Source of the DNA: Vitreoscilla sp.
GTDB lineage: Bacteria; Pseudomonadota; Gammaproteobacteria; Burkholderiales; Neisseriaceae
Assembly: GCA_030150505.1 (NCBI GenBank)
Contig: JASLFS010000074.1
Location: 1-64,000 of the forward strand
DNA: 64,000 bases
Direction of reading: 5' to 3'
The notes below the pieces were generated by a model. The model had not been told where the DNA came from. It ran no database searches and saw nothing but the letters and a program-made list of their open reading frames with translations. The position numbers and the translations under genes are program-made. Each line of letters starts with the position of its first letter. The stretch's first letter is position 1. Below are positions 27,155 through 35,925 of this stretch, piece by piece.

Positions 27155-27217
27155 GTCTTTTATTTAATCCTCTCCAGCCGAGAGCATTTTAACATAGCAA
27201 GCTTGAGTAAGTGCGGT

Positions 27218-27625
27218 TTATAACAATTGTTCTAAGTGTCTTTTAAAAATACTTTGCTCTTCTTGTAGCGGTGCGAAAAAGTCATTCATGATTTGATTGA
27301 TTTGTGGGGTTAGCTCATCTGCAATTTTTTGACCCGCATTGGTTAAATACAAGGCTTTTGCACGGCTATCTTCAAGAGCGACAGTTCTAAAAAGCAATTG
27401 TTTTTTTTCGAGATTTTTAATGACTTGAGATGTGGTCATGGCATCAATACAGGCTTCATTGGCTGCCATAATTTGCGTAACAGCAATGTGTTGTTGAGAA
27501 AGTTTAGCAATGCTCGCTAGGAGTAAATATTGAGGTAACGTTAAGTTGTAGGGCTTGATAATGGGTTTAATATTCAGATCCAGCGCTTGCTGGCACTGGA
27601 TCAGTAGTTGATATAAGTTAGACAT
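27218..27625 (-). CDS. MarR-family transcriptional regulator
   Basis: A 135-residue winged-helix protein. The DNA-binding part spans about 30-95, with the helix MTTSQVIKNLEKKQLLFR and the wing ALEDSRAKALYLT. Ligand and targets are unknown. A 10-bp inverted repeat lies 24 bases upstream and may be its own operator. rsxB follows 63 bases after its stop and might be in the same transcript. Confidence 0.85.
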   Translation of the reverse strand: MSNLYQLLIQCQQALDLNIKPIIKPYNLTLPQYLLLASIAKLSQQHIAVTQIMAANEACIDAMTTSQVIKNLEKKQLLFRTVALEDSRAKALYLTNAGQKIADELTPQINQIMNDFFAPLQEEQSIFKRHLEQLL

Positions 27626-27648
27626 GGTTGTAACTTTAAATGATAAAC

Positions 27649-27676
27649 TTATATTATATGTGTTTTTATAATATAA
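27649..27676. promoter_or_regulatory. Possible MarR operator
   Basis: Perfect 10-bp inverted repeat TTATATTATA (27649-27658) and TATAATATAA (27667-27676), spacer 8 bases, just upstream of the marR-type gene. Such AT-only palindromes arise by chance in AT-rich DNA, but place and symmetry suit an autoregulatory site. Confidence 0.35.
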
Positions 27677-27691
27677 ATATATATTAATATT

Positions 27692-27853
27692 TTATAAATA
27701 TAAGTTGTCGCAATGCTGCTTGTGTCTTTGGTCTAAAATAAATTTTTCCCGTCGTTTAATTAATTCGGCTTTCTTGGGGCAGGTGGTATAAGGTAGATTT
27801 TTAAATAACCTTTTCTCATTAATCCATTTTCTGATGTCGATTTCTTTGCTCAT
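27692..27853 (-). CDS. Small basic protein of unknown function
   Basis: A 53-residue open frame starting MSKEIDIRKWINEKRLFKN and ending KQHCDNLYL, with a good ribosome site (GGAG, 5 bases before ATG). It is rich in Lys/Arg and has two cysteines (CPKKAEL, HCDN). I do not recognise a family. It stands alone between tmRNA and the MarR gene. The case for it being real is the ribosome site and normal amino-acid composition only. Confidence 0.45.
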   Translation of the reverse strand: MSKEIDIRKWINEKRLFKNLPYTTCPKKAELIKRREKFILDQRHKQHCDNLYL

Positions 27854-28009
27854 AGATACTCCATCATTGGTTTTGATAATTAAATTATATATTATTGTTA
27901 GTATGATTTATTTTTATGACATTTTCTTTATATTAAATCAGATTTTATTACATATGGATGAAATTTATTGAATTATTTGTCTTTTATTGATATGAAAGAA
28001 ACAGACAAA

Positions 28010-28042
28010 AAAAATCCCGCTCTTTCGAGTGGGAGATTTGCA
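28010..28042 (-). terminator. Terminator of ssrA
   Basis: On the minus strand TCCCACTC pairs with GAGCGGGA (one A-C mismatch), loop GAAA-rich, then eight U. It lies about 80 bases beyond the tmRNA 3' end, which is then trimmed. Confidence 0.8.
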
Positions 28043-28121
28043 CTATATTTGCAAAAGTGTGCCAAATATGTACCATTTATTCAGTGCTTTTATATATCGC
28101 ATTGATATATATGAATATTAC

Positions 28122-28483
28122 TGGTGGAGGCGGGGGGAATTGAACCCCCGTCCGAAAGTCCTCTACAGCGAGTCCTACATACTTAGTCATCTCTATTGGA
28201 ATCTTATTTTTCAATTGCCGAGTGACAGGCCAGAGAAAAACCAGTTACCTTAGGTCTTATTTATTACTAAGTAACCCAGCAATAAACCAGCCAATGTAAA
28301 ATAACGTTGCTGTAGCTTGCGCTACACGGCCCATTGGCCAACCGCTGCAACGTCTAGCATTAAGCTGCTAGAGCGTAAGTTTCGTCGTTTGCGACTATTT
28401 AAATTCAGCGTTTTTACGGGCAACTGAACTCCCGGTATGCACTCTTCTGCTTTGCAACCCCCGTCGAAACCAAGATCGCCCCC
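28122..28483 (-). ncRNA. ssrA: Transfer-messenger RNA (tmRNA)
   Basis: A 362-nt RNA that rescues stalled ribosomes. The 5' end GGGGGCG (28483-28477) pairs with CGCCTCC before the terminal ACCA/CCA at 28122, forming the alanine acceptor stem; a T-loop (GGTTCAATTCC-like on the minus strand) precedes it. The tag reading frame is at 28392-28360 and reads ANDETYALAA then stop, the same tag as Neisseria. Pseudoknot sequences lie around 28200-28340. The open plus-strand frame across it is not a gene. Confidence 0.96.
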
Positions 28484-28497
28484 AGAAGGATTGGCCA

Positions 28498-28503
28498 TTA
28501 TAG
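28498..28503 (-). promoter_or_regulatory. -10 box of the ssrA promoter
   Basis: The minus strand reads TATAAT, a perfect -10, giving a start about 8 bases before the mature tmRNA 5' end. No good -35 match is visible at 17 bases. Confidence 0.5.
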
Positions 28504-28591
28504 CTAAATTATATTTATATGGCTAGGACTTTGTGCTTTGAGGTGGATTATGTTTTATAATAATGCTGTTTTTTGTTGCGAGTAAAAATTC

Positions 28592-29071
28592 ATGTTTGAT
28601 GTTAACACCCAAGATGTTCGTCGTTTTTTTGCCTTGGTTTGGCAGTTGCGTTTGGAGCCTTTGAAATTAGATGCTTTGCAACAGAAGGCTTTGCGAATTA
28701 TTGAAGCGCATCCTGAATATCATCATTATTTGAATAATGTTGAGCGTTATTTGGATCGAAATTGGGCGCCAGAGCAGGGCGAAACCAATCCGTTTTTGCA
28801 TATGTCATTGCATTTGTCTATACAAGAGCAAGTTGCTATCGATCAGCCATTTGGGATTCAACAAATTCATAAGCAATTAATTGCTAAATCTGGCAGTTGG
28901 ATGGAAGCTGAGCACTTGATGATGGATGCTTTGGTGGAAACCATTTGGCAAGCTCAGCGATATGGTAAGGGTTTGGACGTGAATGAATATATCACCAGAT
29001 TACGCCGTCTTGTGGATTTGGGACAAGAGGATAATGCACGGATTAATCCCCATGAAGTGCCTGATTTATAA
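28592..29071 (+). CDS. DUF1841 family protein
   Basis: A 159-residue cytosolic protein with MFDVNTQDVRRFF at the start, NPFLHMSLHLSIQEQ in the middle and an HxxHxL-like helical region, matching the DUF1841 family of Beta- and Gammaproteobacteria. The function is unknown. It converges on the FAD oxidoreductase gene with a 6-base overlap of coding ends and is divergent from ssrA. Confidence 0.8.
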   Translation: MFDVNTQDVRRFFALVWQLRLEPLKLDALQQKALRIIEAHPEYHHYLNNVERYLDRNWAPEQGETNPFLHMSLHLSIQEQVAIDQPFGIQQIHKQLIAKSGSWMEAEHLMMDALVETIWQAQRYGKGLDVNEYITRLRRLVDLGQEDNARINPHEVPDL

Positions 29072-30694
29072 AGTATGTAGTACTTTTTTTGCAGCTTGAA
29101 TGCCATGCCAAGCAGCTTCTTCGAAAATAGAGTAACCAGATAAGTCGCTGTGAGCGAATAAAAGTTTACTTTGATGGTTACGCAAAGCTTTTAAGCCGTT
29201 GTTGTGTATTGAGCCTATCGTAGGGCTTGCCATTGCGTGGCCTCGAATGGTGAGTTCTATGTGTTCAACTCGTCCCCAAAATTCTTTGCCGTAAACGGTG
29301 TTTAAGTCTTCACTTGCTAATTGAATTAATTCAGCTTGTTCGGCTTTTTGTAGCCAATTTCTCATTTTATCAGCGGGTAGAAAATCTAAAGCACGGTAAC
29401 TGGTTAATACTGTTTTTTCTGGTTTGGCGACATAAATGCCTTGATGAGTACTATTAATATAGCCAAGCGCAGGGCTAGGATAGACGACATTGTCCCAAGC
29501 CAATTGGCTTTTTTCTTTTGGGAAACTGTTTAAAACGAAATTCCCAATTAGCCATGGTGCGTAAGTTGGCATATGCTTGGCTGCCTGAAAGCCATATTGC
29601 TCAATGTTATGAACAATTTTATTGGCAATGTATATTGGCATCGCAGAAATTGCATTTGTTGCATGAATAATGTGAATTTGATTTTGATGATAAATATGAA
29701 TTTCTACAAAATCTTGATGCTCTTTAATGAATAATGCACTTGAAAACAGTGAATAGCGATAAGTTTCAGGGAGCCTATTCAGCATTTTTATATCTGTTAT
29801 CGGGCTAATTTTTAACCAATCTCGCATTCTGGTGGATAGATTGCCTAAGCCATTATTCCAAGTTAAAAGCTGGGGAGTATGATGGTTTTTCTCATGGTTT
29901 CTTGCTGCGAAATATTGTAAACCAGCCCAAGCAGATACTTGATCAATGCCTTGCCCATAATCATCCAAGCAACAATAATTTAAATACCATAGCAAGCTAT
30001 CAGATGCATATTGATTTTTTTGCAGCCATGCTGAAAATGTGATGTTATCAAGTGCTAGCCATTTTGGATCTTGTGAACTTTTGGCAATGGGAATGGTGAA
30101 GGTTTTTAATCCATCGGCTCCAATGGTATTTTGTAATATTTCGATTTGATTAAAAAAACGCTGACTATCTGTATCAAGTTCCGGCAAAAGTTCATTTTGC
30201 CATTTCGTGTTAGTGAATAATCTTTCAGCAGGTGCATGCACCAAGGAAGCTTCATCATATTGCTGATTTTGATATAAACCAATGTCGCTTAATAAATCGT
30301 TTATATAATCAGATTCAATGGTTGGTGTTGGTAAATAATGGGCGCCAGTAGGATATTGTAAATCTTGATATTGTCCAAAAGCATTATTGCCATTTTGTTC
30401 AGGGCCTTCTAAAAGCAACCATTTTTCGTGGCCTTGCTTCTTTAGCCACCAGAGCGCAGATAAAGCTGCTGCGCCGCTACCGATGATAATAGTATCAACT
30501 TCAATAATATTTGGATTAACAGGCAATTTTTTTTGTTGGAAATCACGAATAAAGTGCCCAATTTCCATGCCCGGATAGCGCACGGAAACACTGGCTGATT
30601 TGGGTTTTAAATAATGATAGCCAATAGCACTAGATGAGCTAACCAAAGCAAAACCTAAGCCATGGCTTAATAGTTGGCGGCGAGTGAGTTTCAT
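29066..30694 (-). CDS. FAD-dependent amine-oxidase-like protein with Tat-type signal
   Basis: A 542-residue flavoprotein. The N-terminus MKLTRRQLLSHGLGFALVSS is a twin-arginine signal or anchor (RR at 5-6). The FAD-binding fold starts at about 67 with IIIGSGAAALSAL (70-82) and acidic Glu96 after the second strand. A C-terminal GYSIFEEAAWHGIQAA region matches the flavin-closing motif of amine-oxidase-like enzymes. The start overlaps the stop of the spermidine-synthase-like gene (ATGA), proving close co-expression. A polyamine or its adduct as substrate is inference. Confidence 0.75.
   Translation of the reverse strand: MKLTRRQLLSHGLGFALVSSSSAIGYHYLKPKSASVSVRYPGMEIGHFIRDFQQKKLPVNPNIIEVDTIIIGSGAAALSALWWLKKQGHEKWLLLEGPEQNGNNAFGQYQDLQYPTGAHYLPTPTIESDYINDLLSDIGLYQNQQYDEASLVHAPAERLFTNTKWQNELLPELDTDSQRFFNQIEILQNTIGADGLKTFTIPIAKSSQDPKWLALDNITFSAWLQKNQYASDSLLWYLNYCCLDDYGQGIDQVSAWAGLQYFAARNHEKNHHTPQLLTWNNGLGNLSTRMRDWLKISPITDIKMLNRLPETYRYSLFSSALFIKEHQDFVEIHIYHQNQIHIIHATNAISAMPIYIANKIVHNIEQYGFQAAKHMPTYAPWLIGNFVLNSFPKEKSQLAWDNVVYPSPALGYINSTHQGIYVAKPEKTVLTSYRALDFLPADKMRNWLQKAEQAELIQLASEDLNTVYGKEFWGRVEHIELTIRGHAMASPTIGSIHNNGLKALRNHQSKLLFAHSDLSGYSIFEEAAWHGIQAAKKVLHTL
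29578..29589 (+). repeat. DNA-uptake-like sequence
   Basis: Reads TGGCTGCCTGAA, inside the FAD oxidoreductase gene. Eleven bases match the Simonsiella-type 12-mer. Confidence 0.6.
29765..29776 (-). repeat. DNA-uptake-like sequence, C variant
   Basis: The minus strand reads AGGCTCCCTGAA, inside the same FAD oxidoreductase gene and 175 bases from the G variant. Confidence 0.6.
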
Positions 30695-32211
30695 TGTCTT
30701 AAAGCCTTGCGCCAATCTTCTTCAAAATACTTGACTAGAATTTGGGTATTTAAATGATTGGGTTCAACATCGTTGTAAACAGGCATATCTTTGGGAAACG
30801 AAAACATTTGTTGAGTTGTGTTTTCATCTAAAAAACGGGTTGGAACCTGATAGCTATTTGGAATAGAAAACTCATGGTTTTTACTTGCTAAAATAAATCC
30901 CCATTCGCCAAAAGACGGTACATAAACATGATAAGGCAAAGTATTAAAATGTGCAGTTTGTAATGTTTTATTGATGCTTCCAAAAGCTTTAGGAGCAAAG
31001 TAAGGCGATGTTGCTTGTACAACGACCATGCCTTGTTCGGAAAGATGTTTGGCAACTAATTGGTACATTGGAACGGAATATAATTTCCCCAATGAGAAAT
31101 TAGAAGGGTCGGGTAAATCAATAATGATGGCATCAAATAACTGTGTTTGATTTTCTAACCATTTGGCAGCATCTTGGTTAATAACAGTGACTTTCTCATG
31201 ATTCAATGAGTTTTGATTTAATTCAGTTAGTTGAGATGATGTTTGAAATAATTCAGTCATTTTAGGATCTAAATCAACTAAAGTGATGTTCTGAACCTGA
31301 GGGTATTTTAAAATTTCTCGAACCGCCAAGCCATCTCCACCACCTAGCACCAAAATATTTTTGGCAGCAGGAACATTTTCCATCAGGGGTAATACCAAAG
31401 CTTCGTGGTAACGAACTTCATCAGCAGAAGAAAACTGTAAATTACCATTAATGAACAAACGAATATCTTGATGGTATTTGGTAATGACTAAACGTTGATA
31501 GGGGGAATTGCTTTGGAAAACGATATTGTCACCAAAGTAACTTTGCTCAGCTTTTTCAGTAATGGTATTGGCAAACATAAATGCCGTTAATAAGGCAATC
31601 AGAACCAAATGACCTTTTATGCGCAAAGCTTTACGGCTTGGTAATTGTTTTTTAAAAACTTGGATGGTAATGATGGCTACCAAGGTGTTTAAAATACCAA
31701 AGAATAAAGCACTGCGAGCCATACCTAAATACGGTGCTAAAACCAATGGGAATAACAATGAAACGGCCAGGGCACCCAAGTAGTCAAATGTTAGAACCTT
31801 ACTAACCAATTCTTTAAAATCTGTTTGATACTGATTTAAAATTCTCATGACCAGTGGAATTTCCATGCCGACAATGGTGCCAATAATTAAAACCAAGGCA
31901 TATAGAACCACTCTAAATGGTGCGCTGGATAAACCAAATAAAATAAATAAAACTAGGGCACAAATGCCACCAATTAAACCAACCAATAATTCAATATCGA
32001 TAAAACGGGTTAATGCATCTTCATCTTTAATGTAACGGGTTAAATGGGCGCCAATGCCCATGGCAAATAGGTAGCTGCCAATGACGGTAGAAAACTGGAG
32101 AATTGAGTCGCCTAATAGATAACTAGCCAGTGCGGCAATGATCAGTTCATATGCTAAACCACAGCTGGCAACAACGAATACGGAGATAATTAAAGTGCGG
32201 TTTAAGTGCAT
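30691..32211 (-). CDS. Membrane-anchored spermidine-synthase-like aminopropyltransferase
   Basis: A 506-residue protein with two parts. Residues 8-220 hold about seven membrane helices. Residues 225-490 are a spermidine synthase domain: the substrate gate region FINGNLQFSSADEVRYHEAL (253-272), the AdoMet-type loop GGGDG (290-294), LVDLDP (311-316), and the catalytic DLPDP with Asp365 and Asp368. The key residues of active enzymes are kept. Actinobacterial genes such as M. tuberculosis Rv2601 have, as I recall, the same architecture and also lie beside a DUF350 gene. It is divergent from the DUF350 operon. Confidence 0.85.
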   Translation of the reverse strand: MHLNRTLIISVFVVASCGLAYELIIAALASYLLGDSILQFSTVIGSYLFAMGIGAHLTRYIKDEDALTRFIDIELLVGLIGGICALVLFILFGLSSAPFRVVLYALVLIIGTIVGMEIPLVMRILNQYQTDFKELVSKVLTFDYLGALAVSLLFPLVLAPYLGMARSALFFGILNTLVAIITIQVFKKQLPSRKALRIKGHLVLIALLTAFMFANTITEKAEQSYFGDNIVFQSNSPYQRLVITKYHQDIRLFINGNLQFSSADEVRYHEALVLPLMENVPAAKNILVLGGGDGLAVREILKYPQVQNITLVDLDPKMTELFQTSSQLTELNQNSLNHEKVTVINQDAAKWLENQTQLFDAIIIDLPDPSNFSLGKLYSVPMYQLVAKHLSEQGMVVVQATSPYFAPKAFGSINKTLQTAHFNTLPYHVYVPSFGEWGFILASKNHEFSIPNSYQVPTRFLDENTTQQMFSFPKDMPVYNDVEPNHLNTQILVKYFEEDWRKALRQ

Positions 32212-32306
32212 AATATTTATTAGGTAACCAAAATAAAATAATGAAGAAACTGGGCGAGTTTAGCATATTAGTAAACTGAATAACGATAGGAAACTAAAGT
32301 TGGTTA

Positions 32307-32315
32307 TGTCATAAT
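32307..32315 (+). promoter_or_regulatory. Candidate extended -10 promoter for the DUF350 operon
   Basis: TGT followed by CATAAT fits an extended -10 element; transcription would begin near 32322, leaving a leader of about 29 bases before ATG 32351. It lies in the 139-base divergent region of the cassette. Confidence 0.35.
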
Positions 32316-32350
32316 CTTGTTTATTGAAACTTTTTAATAGTTATTTGGAT

Positions 32351-32752
32351 ATGGCAGAAGAAATCATTTCTCAGTATTTTCTGTATTTGAAATACATGTC
32401 ACTGGCTATTGCTATGGTGGTTGCTTTTGCAGCAATTTATTTGAAATTAACGCCAGTTAAAGAGCTAGAGTTGATTAAGCAAGGCAATTGCGCTTGTGCA
32501 TTGTCGTTTGGTGGTGCATTAATTGGATTTTGCTTGCCAATGGCATCTAGTATGACGCAATCGTGGACGCTGATTGGATTTTTCTTGTGGGCTTTATTGG
32601 CAACCATTGTGCAGTTATTGGTGTATTTTATTGCCACAAGAATGATTAAGCATGCTAGCCATGAGTTAGCTAGTAATAATATTGCTGTTGGTTGTCTATT
32701 TGCTGCGTTTTCTATCGCTATCGGATTAATTAATGCTGCTGCATTAACATAG
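32351..32752 (+). CDS. DUF350 (YjfL-like) integral membrane protein
   Basis: A 133-residue protein with four membrane helices (about 13-31, 48-66, 72-96, 111-131) and small-residue-rich repeats, as in the DUF350 family to which E. coli YjfL belongs. No catalytic motif is seen. I chose ATG 32351, as its product aligns with YjfL from its first residues; an upstream TTG at 32324 would coincide with the predicted transcription start. It heads a five-gene unit and is divergent from the spermidine-synthase-like gene. Confidence 0.8.
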   Translation: MAEEIISQYFLYLKYMSLAIAMVVAFAAIYLKLTPVKELELIKQGNCACALSFGGALIGFCLPMASSMTQSWTLIGFFLWALLATIVQLLVYFIATRMIKHASHELASNNIAVGCLFAAFSIAIGLINAAALT

Positions 32753-32771
32753 TTTTTATTGAGGGAAAAAA

Positions 32772-33782
32772 ATGCTAGGTCGTTTTATAAAAAAACAATT
32801 TATTGATGTTATTCAGTGGCAAGATCCAGATCCAGAAGTGTTAATGTGGCGCTTTCCTGTGGCTGACCAAGAGATTCAAAATGGTGCAAGCTTAACAGTA
32901 CGAGAGTCACAATTGGCATTGTTTGTTGATGAAGGGATTGTGGCGGATAGTTTTGAGCCGGGTCGCTATCGATTAACAACGCAAACGCTGCCAGTTTTGA
33001 CCAACTTAAAAAACTGGACCAAGCTATTTCAATCGCCATTTAAATCGGATGTTTATTTCTTTAATACCAGACAACAATTAGCAAGACGTTGGGGTACTTC
33101 GCAACCAATTACAGTACGCGATACTGAATTCGGCATGGTAACTGTGCGTGCTTTTGGTATGTATTCTTACCGAATCAGTGACCCTGTTAAATTCTTTAAA
33201 GAAGTGAGCGGCGTAACTGATGAATATTTGGGACGAAATTTAGAAGATCAGCTGCGCAATATTAGTTTGACTCAGTTGGCAACATTGTTTGGTAACAAAC
33301 AGGTTCCATTTATTGATATGGCAGCCAATCAATCGGCGTTATCTGAATTGATGGAACAAAGCTTGAATGAGCAGTTTGCAGCTTTGGGATTGCAGCTGGA
33401 TTCTTTCAGGGTTGAAAGCATCACTTTACCTGATGAGTTACAAGAGAAATTAAATGAACGCATTTCTATGGGAATCGTGGGCGACTTAAACCAATATACC
33501 AAATACCAAGCAGCAACGAGCATTCCTATTGCAGCGGCAAATGAAGGCGGAATGGCTGGTATTGGAGCAGGTTTGGGAGCAGGGATGACTGTTGGACAGA
33601 TTATGACCCAATCTTTACAACAAGGTTTGACAACTGAGCCATTACAAGCTGCACCTGAACAAGCTTCCCAAGAGCCTACACAGAAACTTGCTCAACTGAA
33701 AACATTATTGGATCAAGGTTTAATTACTGCAGAAGATTATGAGCAAGCTAAAGCTGAAGTGCTTAAACAATTAATCGGGTAA
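32772..33782 (+). CDS. SPFH-domain protein with C-terminal SHOCT motif
   Basis: A 336-residue protein of the SPFH/YdjI-like (virion-core-like) family. The SPFH part spans about 30-235 (VRESQLALFVDEGIVADSFEPG, then RVESITLPDELQEKLNERI), a Gly/Ala-rich linker (GIGAGLGAGM) follows at about 258-275, and the last 29 residues (LKTLLDQGLITAEDYEQAK) are a SHOCT motif, a short helical oligomerisation or partner-binding element. It has no signal peptide and should work on the inner face of the membrane. Strong ribosome site GAGGGA. Confidence 0.85.
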   Translation: MLGRFIKKQFIDVIQWQDPDPEVLMWRFPVADQEIQNGASLTVRESQLALFVDEGIVADSFEPGRYRLTTQTLPVLTNLKNWTKLFQSPFKSDVYFFNTRQQLARRWGTSQPITVRDTEFGMVTVRAFGMYSYRISDPVKFFKEVSGVTDEYLGRNLEDQLRNISLTQLATLFGNKQVPFIDMAANQSALSELMEQSLNEQFAALGLQLDSFRVESITLPDELQEKLNERISMGIVGDLNQYTKYQAATSIPIAAANEGGMAGIGAGLGAGMTVGQIMTQSLQQGLTTEPLQAAPEQASQEPTQKLAQLKTLLDQGLITAEDYEQAKAEVLKQLIG

Positions 33783-33788
33783 TCCATT

Positions 33789-35417
33789 TTGTTAGACAGT
33801 TTTTTCTTTTCGCACTGCCCAAGCTGTGGTGCACAAGTTAATGTTCAATCAGCAACGGCTGTAACTGTTGTTTGCCAACATTGCCAATCAACCTTGGTCT
33901 TTAAAGACCAAGGGTTGTCTATTTCTGGACGCCACTCTGCTATTTTAGAAGATTATACTTCTTTGCAAATTGGCAGTAGTGGCATGTTAAATGGTGAGTA
34001 TTTTCAGGTCATTGGGCGACTGCAAATTCAATATGAAAATGTCCAAGCTTATGATGTTTTAAGCCTTCCAACAAAAGGTTCTTGGAATGAGTGGTATCTT
34101 CAGTTCTTTGGCGGCAAAACAGCATGGTTATCTGAAAGTAATGGTCATTTTGTTTATCTAGAAGAACAAGGGCCATGGTCATATCCAGAACTACCGATTT
34201 ATATTGGCTTAAAAGCTGGTGTTAGTATTGTTAAATATGACCGAAAAGATTTCGTTGTTTCTGACGTTCGTGAAGCAACAAGAGTTAAAAATGCTGCAGA
34301 AGGTGAGTTGCCTTTTTTATTGACGGATGATCAAGTAATTCGGGTTGCGGATGCTCGTCATGGCAATGAATTTATAACATTAGATTTTACTGAAGATGAT
34401 ATTATTCCTGAGTTGTTTGCAGGTTATGGTGTGGCACTTGATGCGCTGAATATGGCTAATTTGCGCAGCATGGATACCGTTAAAGATAAGGCTGGTCATT
34501 TAAAAGGCAAAATCACAAAAAATGATTGTCCTAGTTGTGGCGCATCTTTAACGTGGATTCCTGGTCAAGCAACACATGTTACTTGTGAATATTGTTATTC
34601 TCAGGTTGAATTTTCAGAAGATGTTGCTACTTTGGTTAAAGTTAGCAGCATGAGAGAAGCACAGGATTATCATATGTCCTTAAAAATCGGGCAAACAGCT
34701 CGGATTAAGGGACGTCGATGGGTTGTAATGGGGTTCATGTGCGTATCTGAGATTCGTGCAGATGACGCTTTTGATGTGGTAATGCATGATAAAAAGCGTT
34801 TGGGCATGCATTCTGTGGGTGGATTATGGTATGAGTATTTGTTGTTCTCATATCCTGATAAATTTATGTGGTTGATACAAACACAGAATGATAAATGGTC
34901 TGTTGCCAATACATTGAATAAATGGCCTTTGCTGGATTATAAATTACAACCATTGCAGAAAAACAATAAACCATTGAATTTGCTTTATCGTTATGGTGGT
35001 AAAGTTGAATTTGCAGCAGGTGCTTTTTATTGGCAAGTTAGTCCAAATGACATTACATTTTATACTGATTATGGTACTGAAAAACAAAAAATCAGTGCAG
35101 AAATTACATCTTCAGAAATGTCATGGAGCCGTTCAAAAGAGATTCAAAAGAGTGATTTGAAAGAATGGTTTAAGCACAGTGTTGATGAAAGTCAGTGGAA
35201 AAAGAAACCATTGTTTTCTCATAATTCTTCTGCGGTATCCGCTGGAAGTGAGTATCCTGAAAATGCTAAATCTTTGGCTATCATTTTAGTTATTATTTAT
35301 TTTGTTATCAATTTACCTATTTTATGGATGGCTGAAGATTTTGATAATCTTTTTTGGGCAAGTGTGGTTATTTTAGGCATTGTTCTAGGACCTCTAATTA
35401 AAGAGTCAGATGATTAA
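33789..35417 (+). CDS. DUF4178 protein with two zinc ribbons and a C-terminal membrane hairpin
   Basis: A 542-residue protein built as a duplication. Zinc ribbons are Cys10/13/29/32 (CPSCGA, CQHC) and Cys247/250/266/269 (CPSCGA, CEYC), each followed by a DUF4178 beta-domain (about 58-200 and 293-450). Two membrane helices lie at about 495-513 and 519-535. The start is TTG: no ATG or GTG lies ahead of the first ribbon, and it follows the SPFH stop by 6 bases. DUF4178 is linked by gene neighbourhood with DUF350 and spermidine synthase in other phyla; function unknown. Confidence 0.8.
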   Translation: MLDSFFFSHCPSCGAQVNVQSATAVTVVCQHCQSTLVFKDQGLSISGRHSAILEDYTSLQIGSSGMLNGEYFQVIGRLQIQYENVQAYDVLSLPTKGSWNEWYLQFFGGKTAWLSESNGHFVYLEEQGPWSYPELPIYIGLKAGVSIVKYDRKDFVVSDVREATRVKNAAEGELPFLLTDDQVIRVADARHGNEFITLDFTEDDIIPELFAGYGVALDALNMANLRSMDTVKDKAGHLKGKITKNDCPSCGASLTWIPGQATHVTCEYCYSQVEFSEDVATLVKVSSMREAQDYHMSLKIGQTARIKGRRWVVMGFMCVSEIRADDAFDVVMHDKKRLGMHSVGGLWYEYLLFSYPDKFMWLIQTQNDKWSVANTLNKWPLLDYKLQPLQKNNKPLNLLYRYGGKVEFAAGAFYWQVSPNDITFYTDYGTEKQKISAEITSSEMSWSRSKEIQKSDLKEWFKHSVDESQWKKKPLFSHNSSAVSAGSEYPENAKSLAIILVIIYFVINLPILWMAEDFDNLFWASVVILGIVLGPLIKESDD

Positions 35418-35428
35418 AAGGCGAAAGA

Positions 35429-35566
35429 ATGAAAGCATTTTATGTTTGGTATGCCATTGGTTCTGTAGTGTTTGGGACAATGTTTAATTATTGGGTCTTT
35501 GAAAAAGACCGAAGTTATAAAAGTTCAAGTGCAGTTTATCGAGGTAGTTCAAGTTGGCACAAATGA
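35429..35566 (+). CDS. 45-residue single-pass membrane microprotein
   Basis: Starts MKAFYVWYAIGSVVFGTM, with one hydrophobic helix (about 4-24), then a charged and Ser-rich tail (KDRSYKSSSAVYRGSSSWHK). It has a good ribosome site (AAAGGCGAAAG), 11 bases after the DUF4178 gene, and its stop overlaps ATG of the decarboxylase gene (ATGA). This tight packing is the main reason to accept it. It occupies the place of a DUF4247-like membrane gene of related cassettes, but I see no clear sequence match. Confidence 0.65.
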   Translation: MKAFYVWYAIGSVVFGTMFNYWVFEKDRSYKSSSAVYRGSSSWHK

Positions 35567-35925
35567 TTTTTCAATATTCCTCACGTGGATTGCATGGCAT
35601 TTGGGATGCTTATGGTATTTCATTTAACCTGTTAGATAATGAAGTAGAAATTTTGCAAGTATTAAAGCAGGCTGCTCAAGCAGTACATGCCAATATTTTA
35701 CAAGCGCATACGCATTATTTTGGTGAAAATATGGGTGTAACAGGCGTGTTAATGTTGGCTGAATCACATATTAGCATTCATACATGGCCTGAACACGGGT
35801 ATGCAGCGGTTGATATTTTTATGTGTGGAAATCAAGATTTAGAACCAGCATTATTGGTATTGAAGAAATACTTTCAGCCTCAAAAAAGCACTTGGAATGT
35901 TTTAGAGCGTGGTCGAGAGAATTGA
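35563..35925 (+). CDS. speH: S-adenosylmethionine decarboxylase (SpeH-type, pyruvoyl proenzyme)
   Basis: A 120-residue class 1B AdoMetDC. The self-cleavage site is Glu67-Ser68 in LAESHISIHTWPEHGY, producing the pyruvoyl group; His73 and Cys88 (IFMCGN) match the processing and catalytic residues of the Thermotoga enzyme. It makes decarboxylated AdoMet, the aminopropyl donor for spermidine synthase. An alternative TTG at 35554 has GAGG at a better distance; ATG 35563 gives the ATGA coupling. Last gene of the cassette, followed by an uptake-like hairpin. Confidence 0.9.
   Translation: MIFQYSSRGLHGIWDAYGISFNLLDNEVEILQVLKQAAQAVHANILQAHTHYFGENMGVTGVLMLAESHISIHTWPEHGYAAVDIFMCGNQDLEPALLVLKKYFQPQKSTWNVLERGREN

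Noticed and set aside
28029..28253. Plus-strand open frame of 74 codons
   Set aside because: It lies across the 3' part of ssrA and its terminator; the complementary strand is clearly tmRNA.
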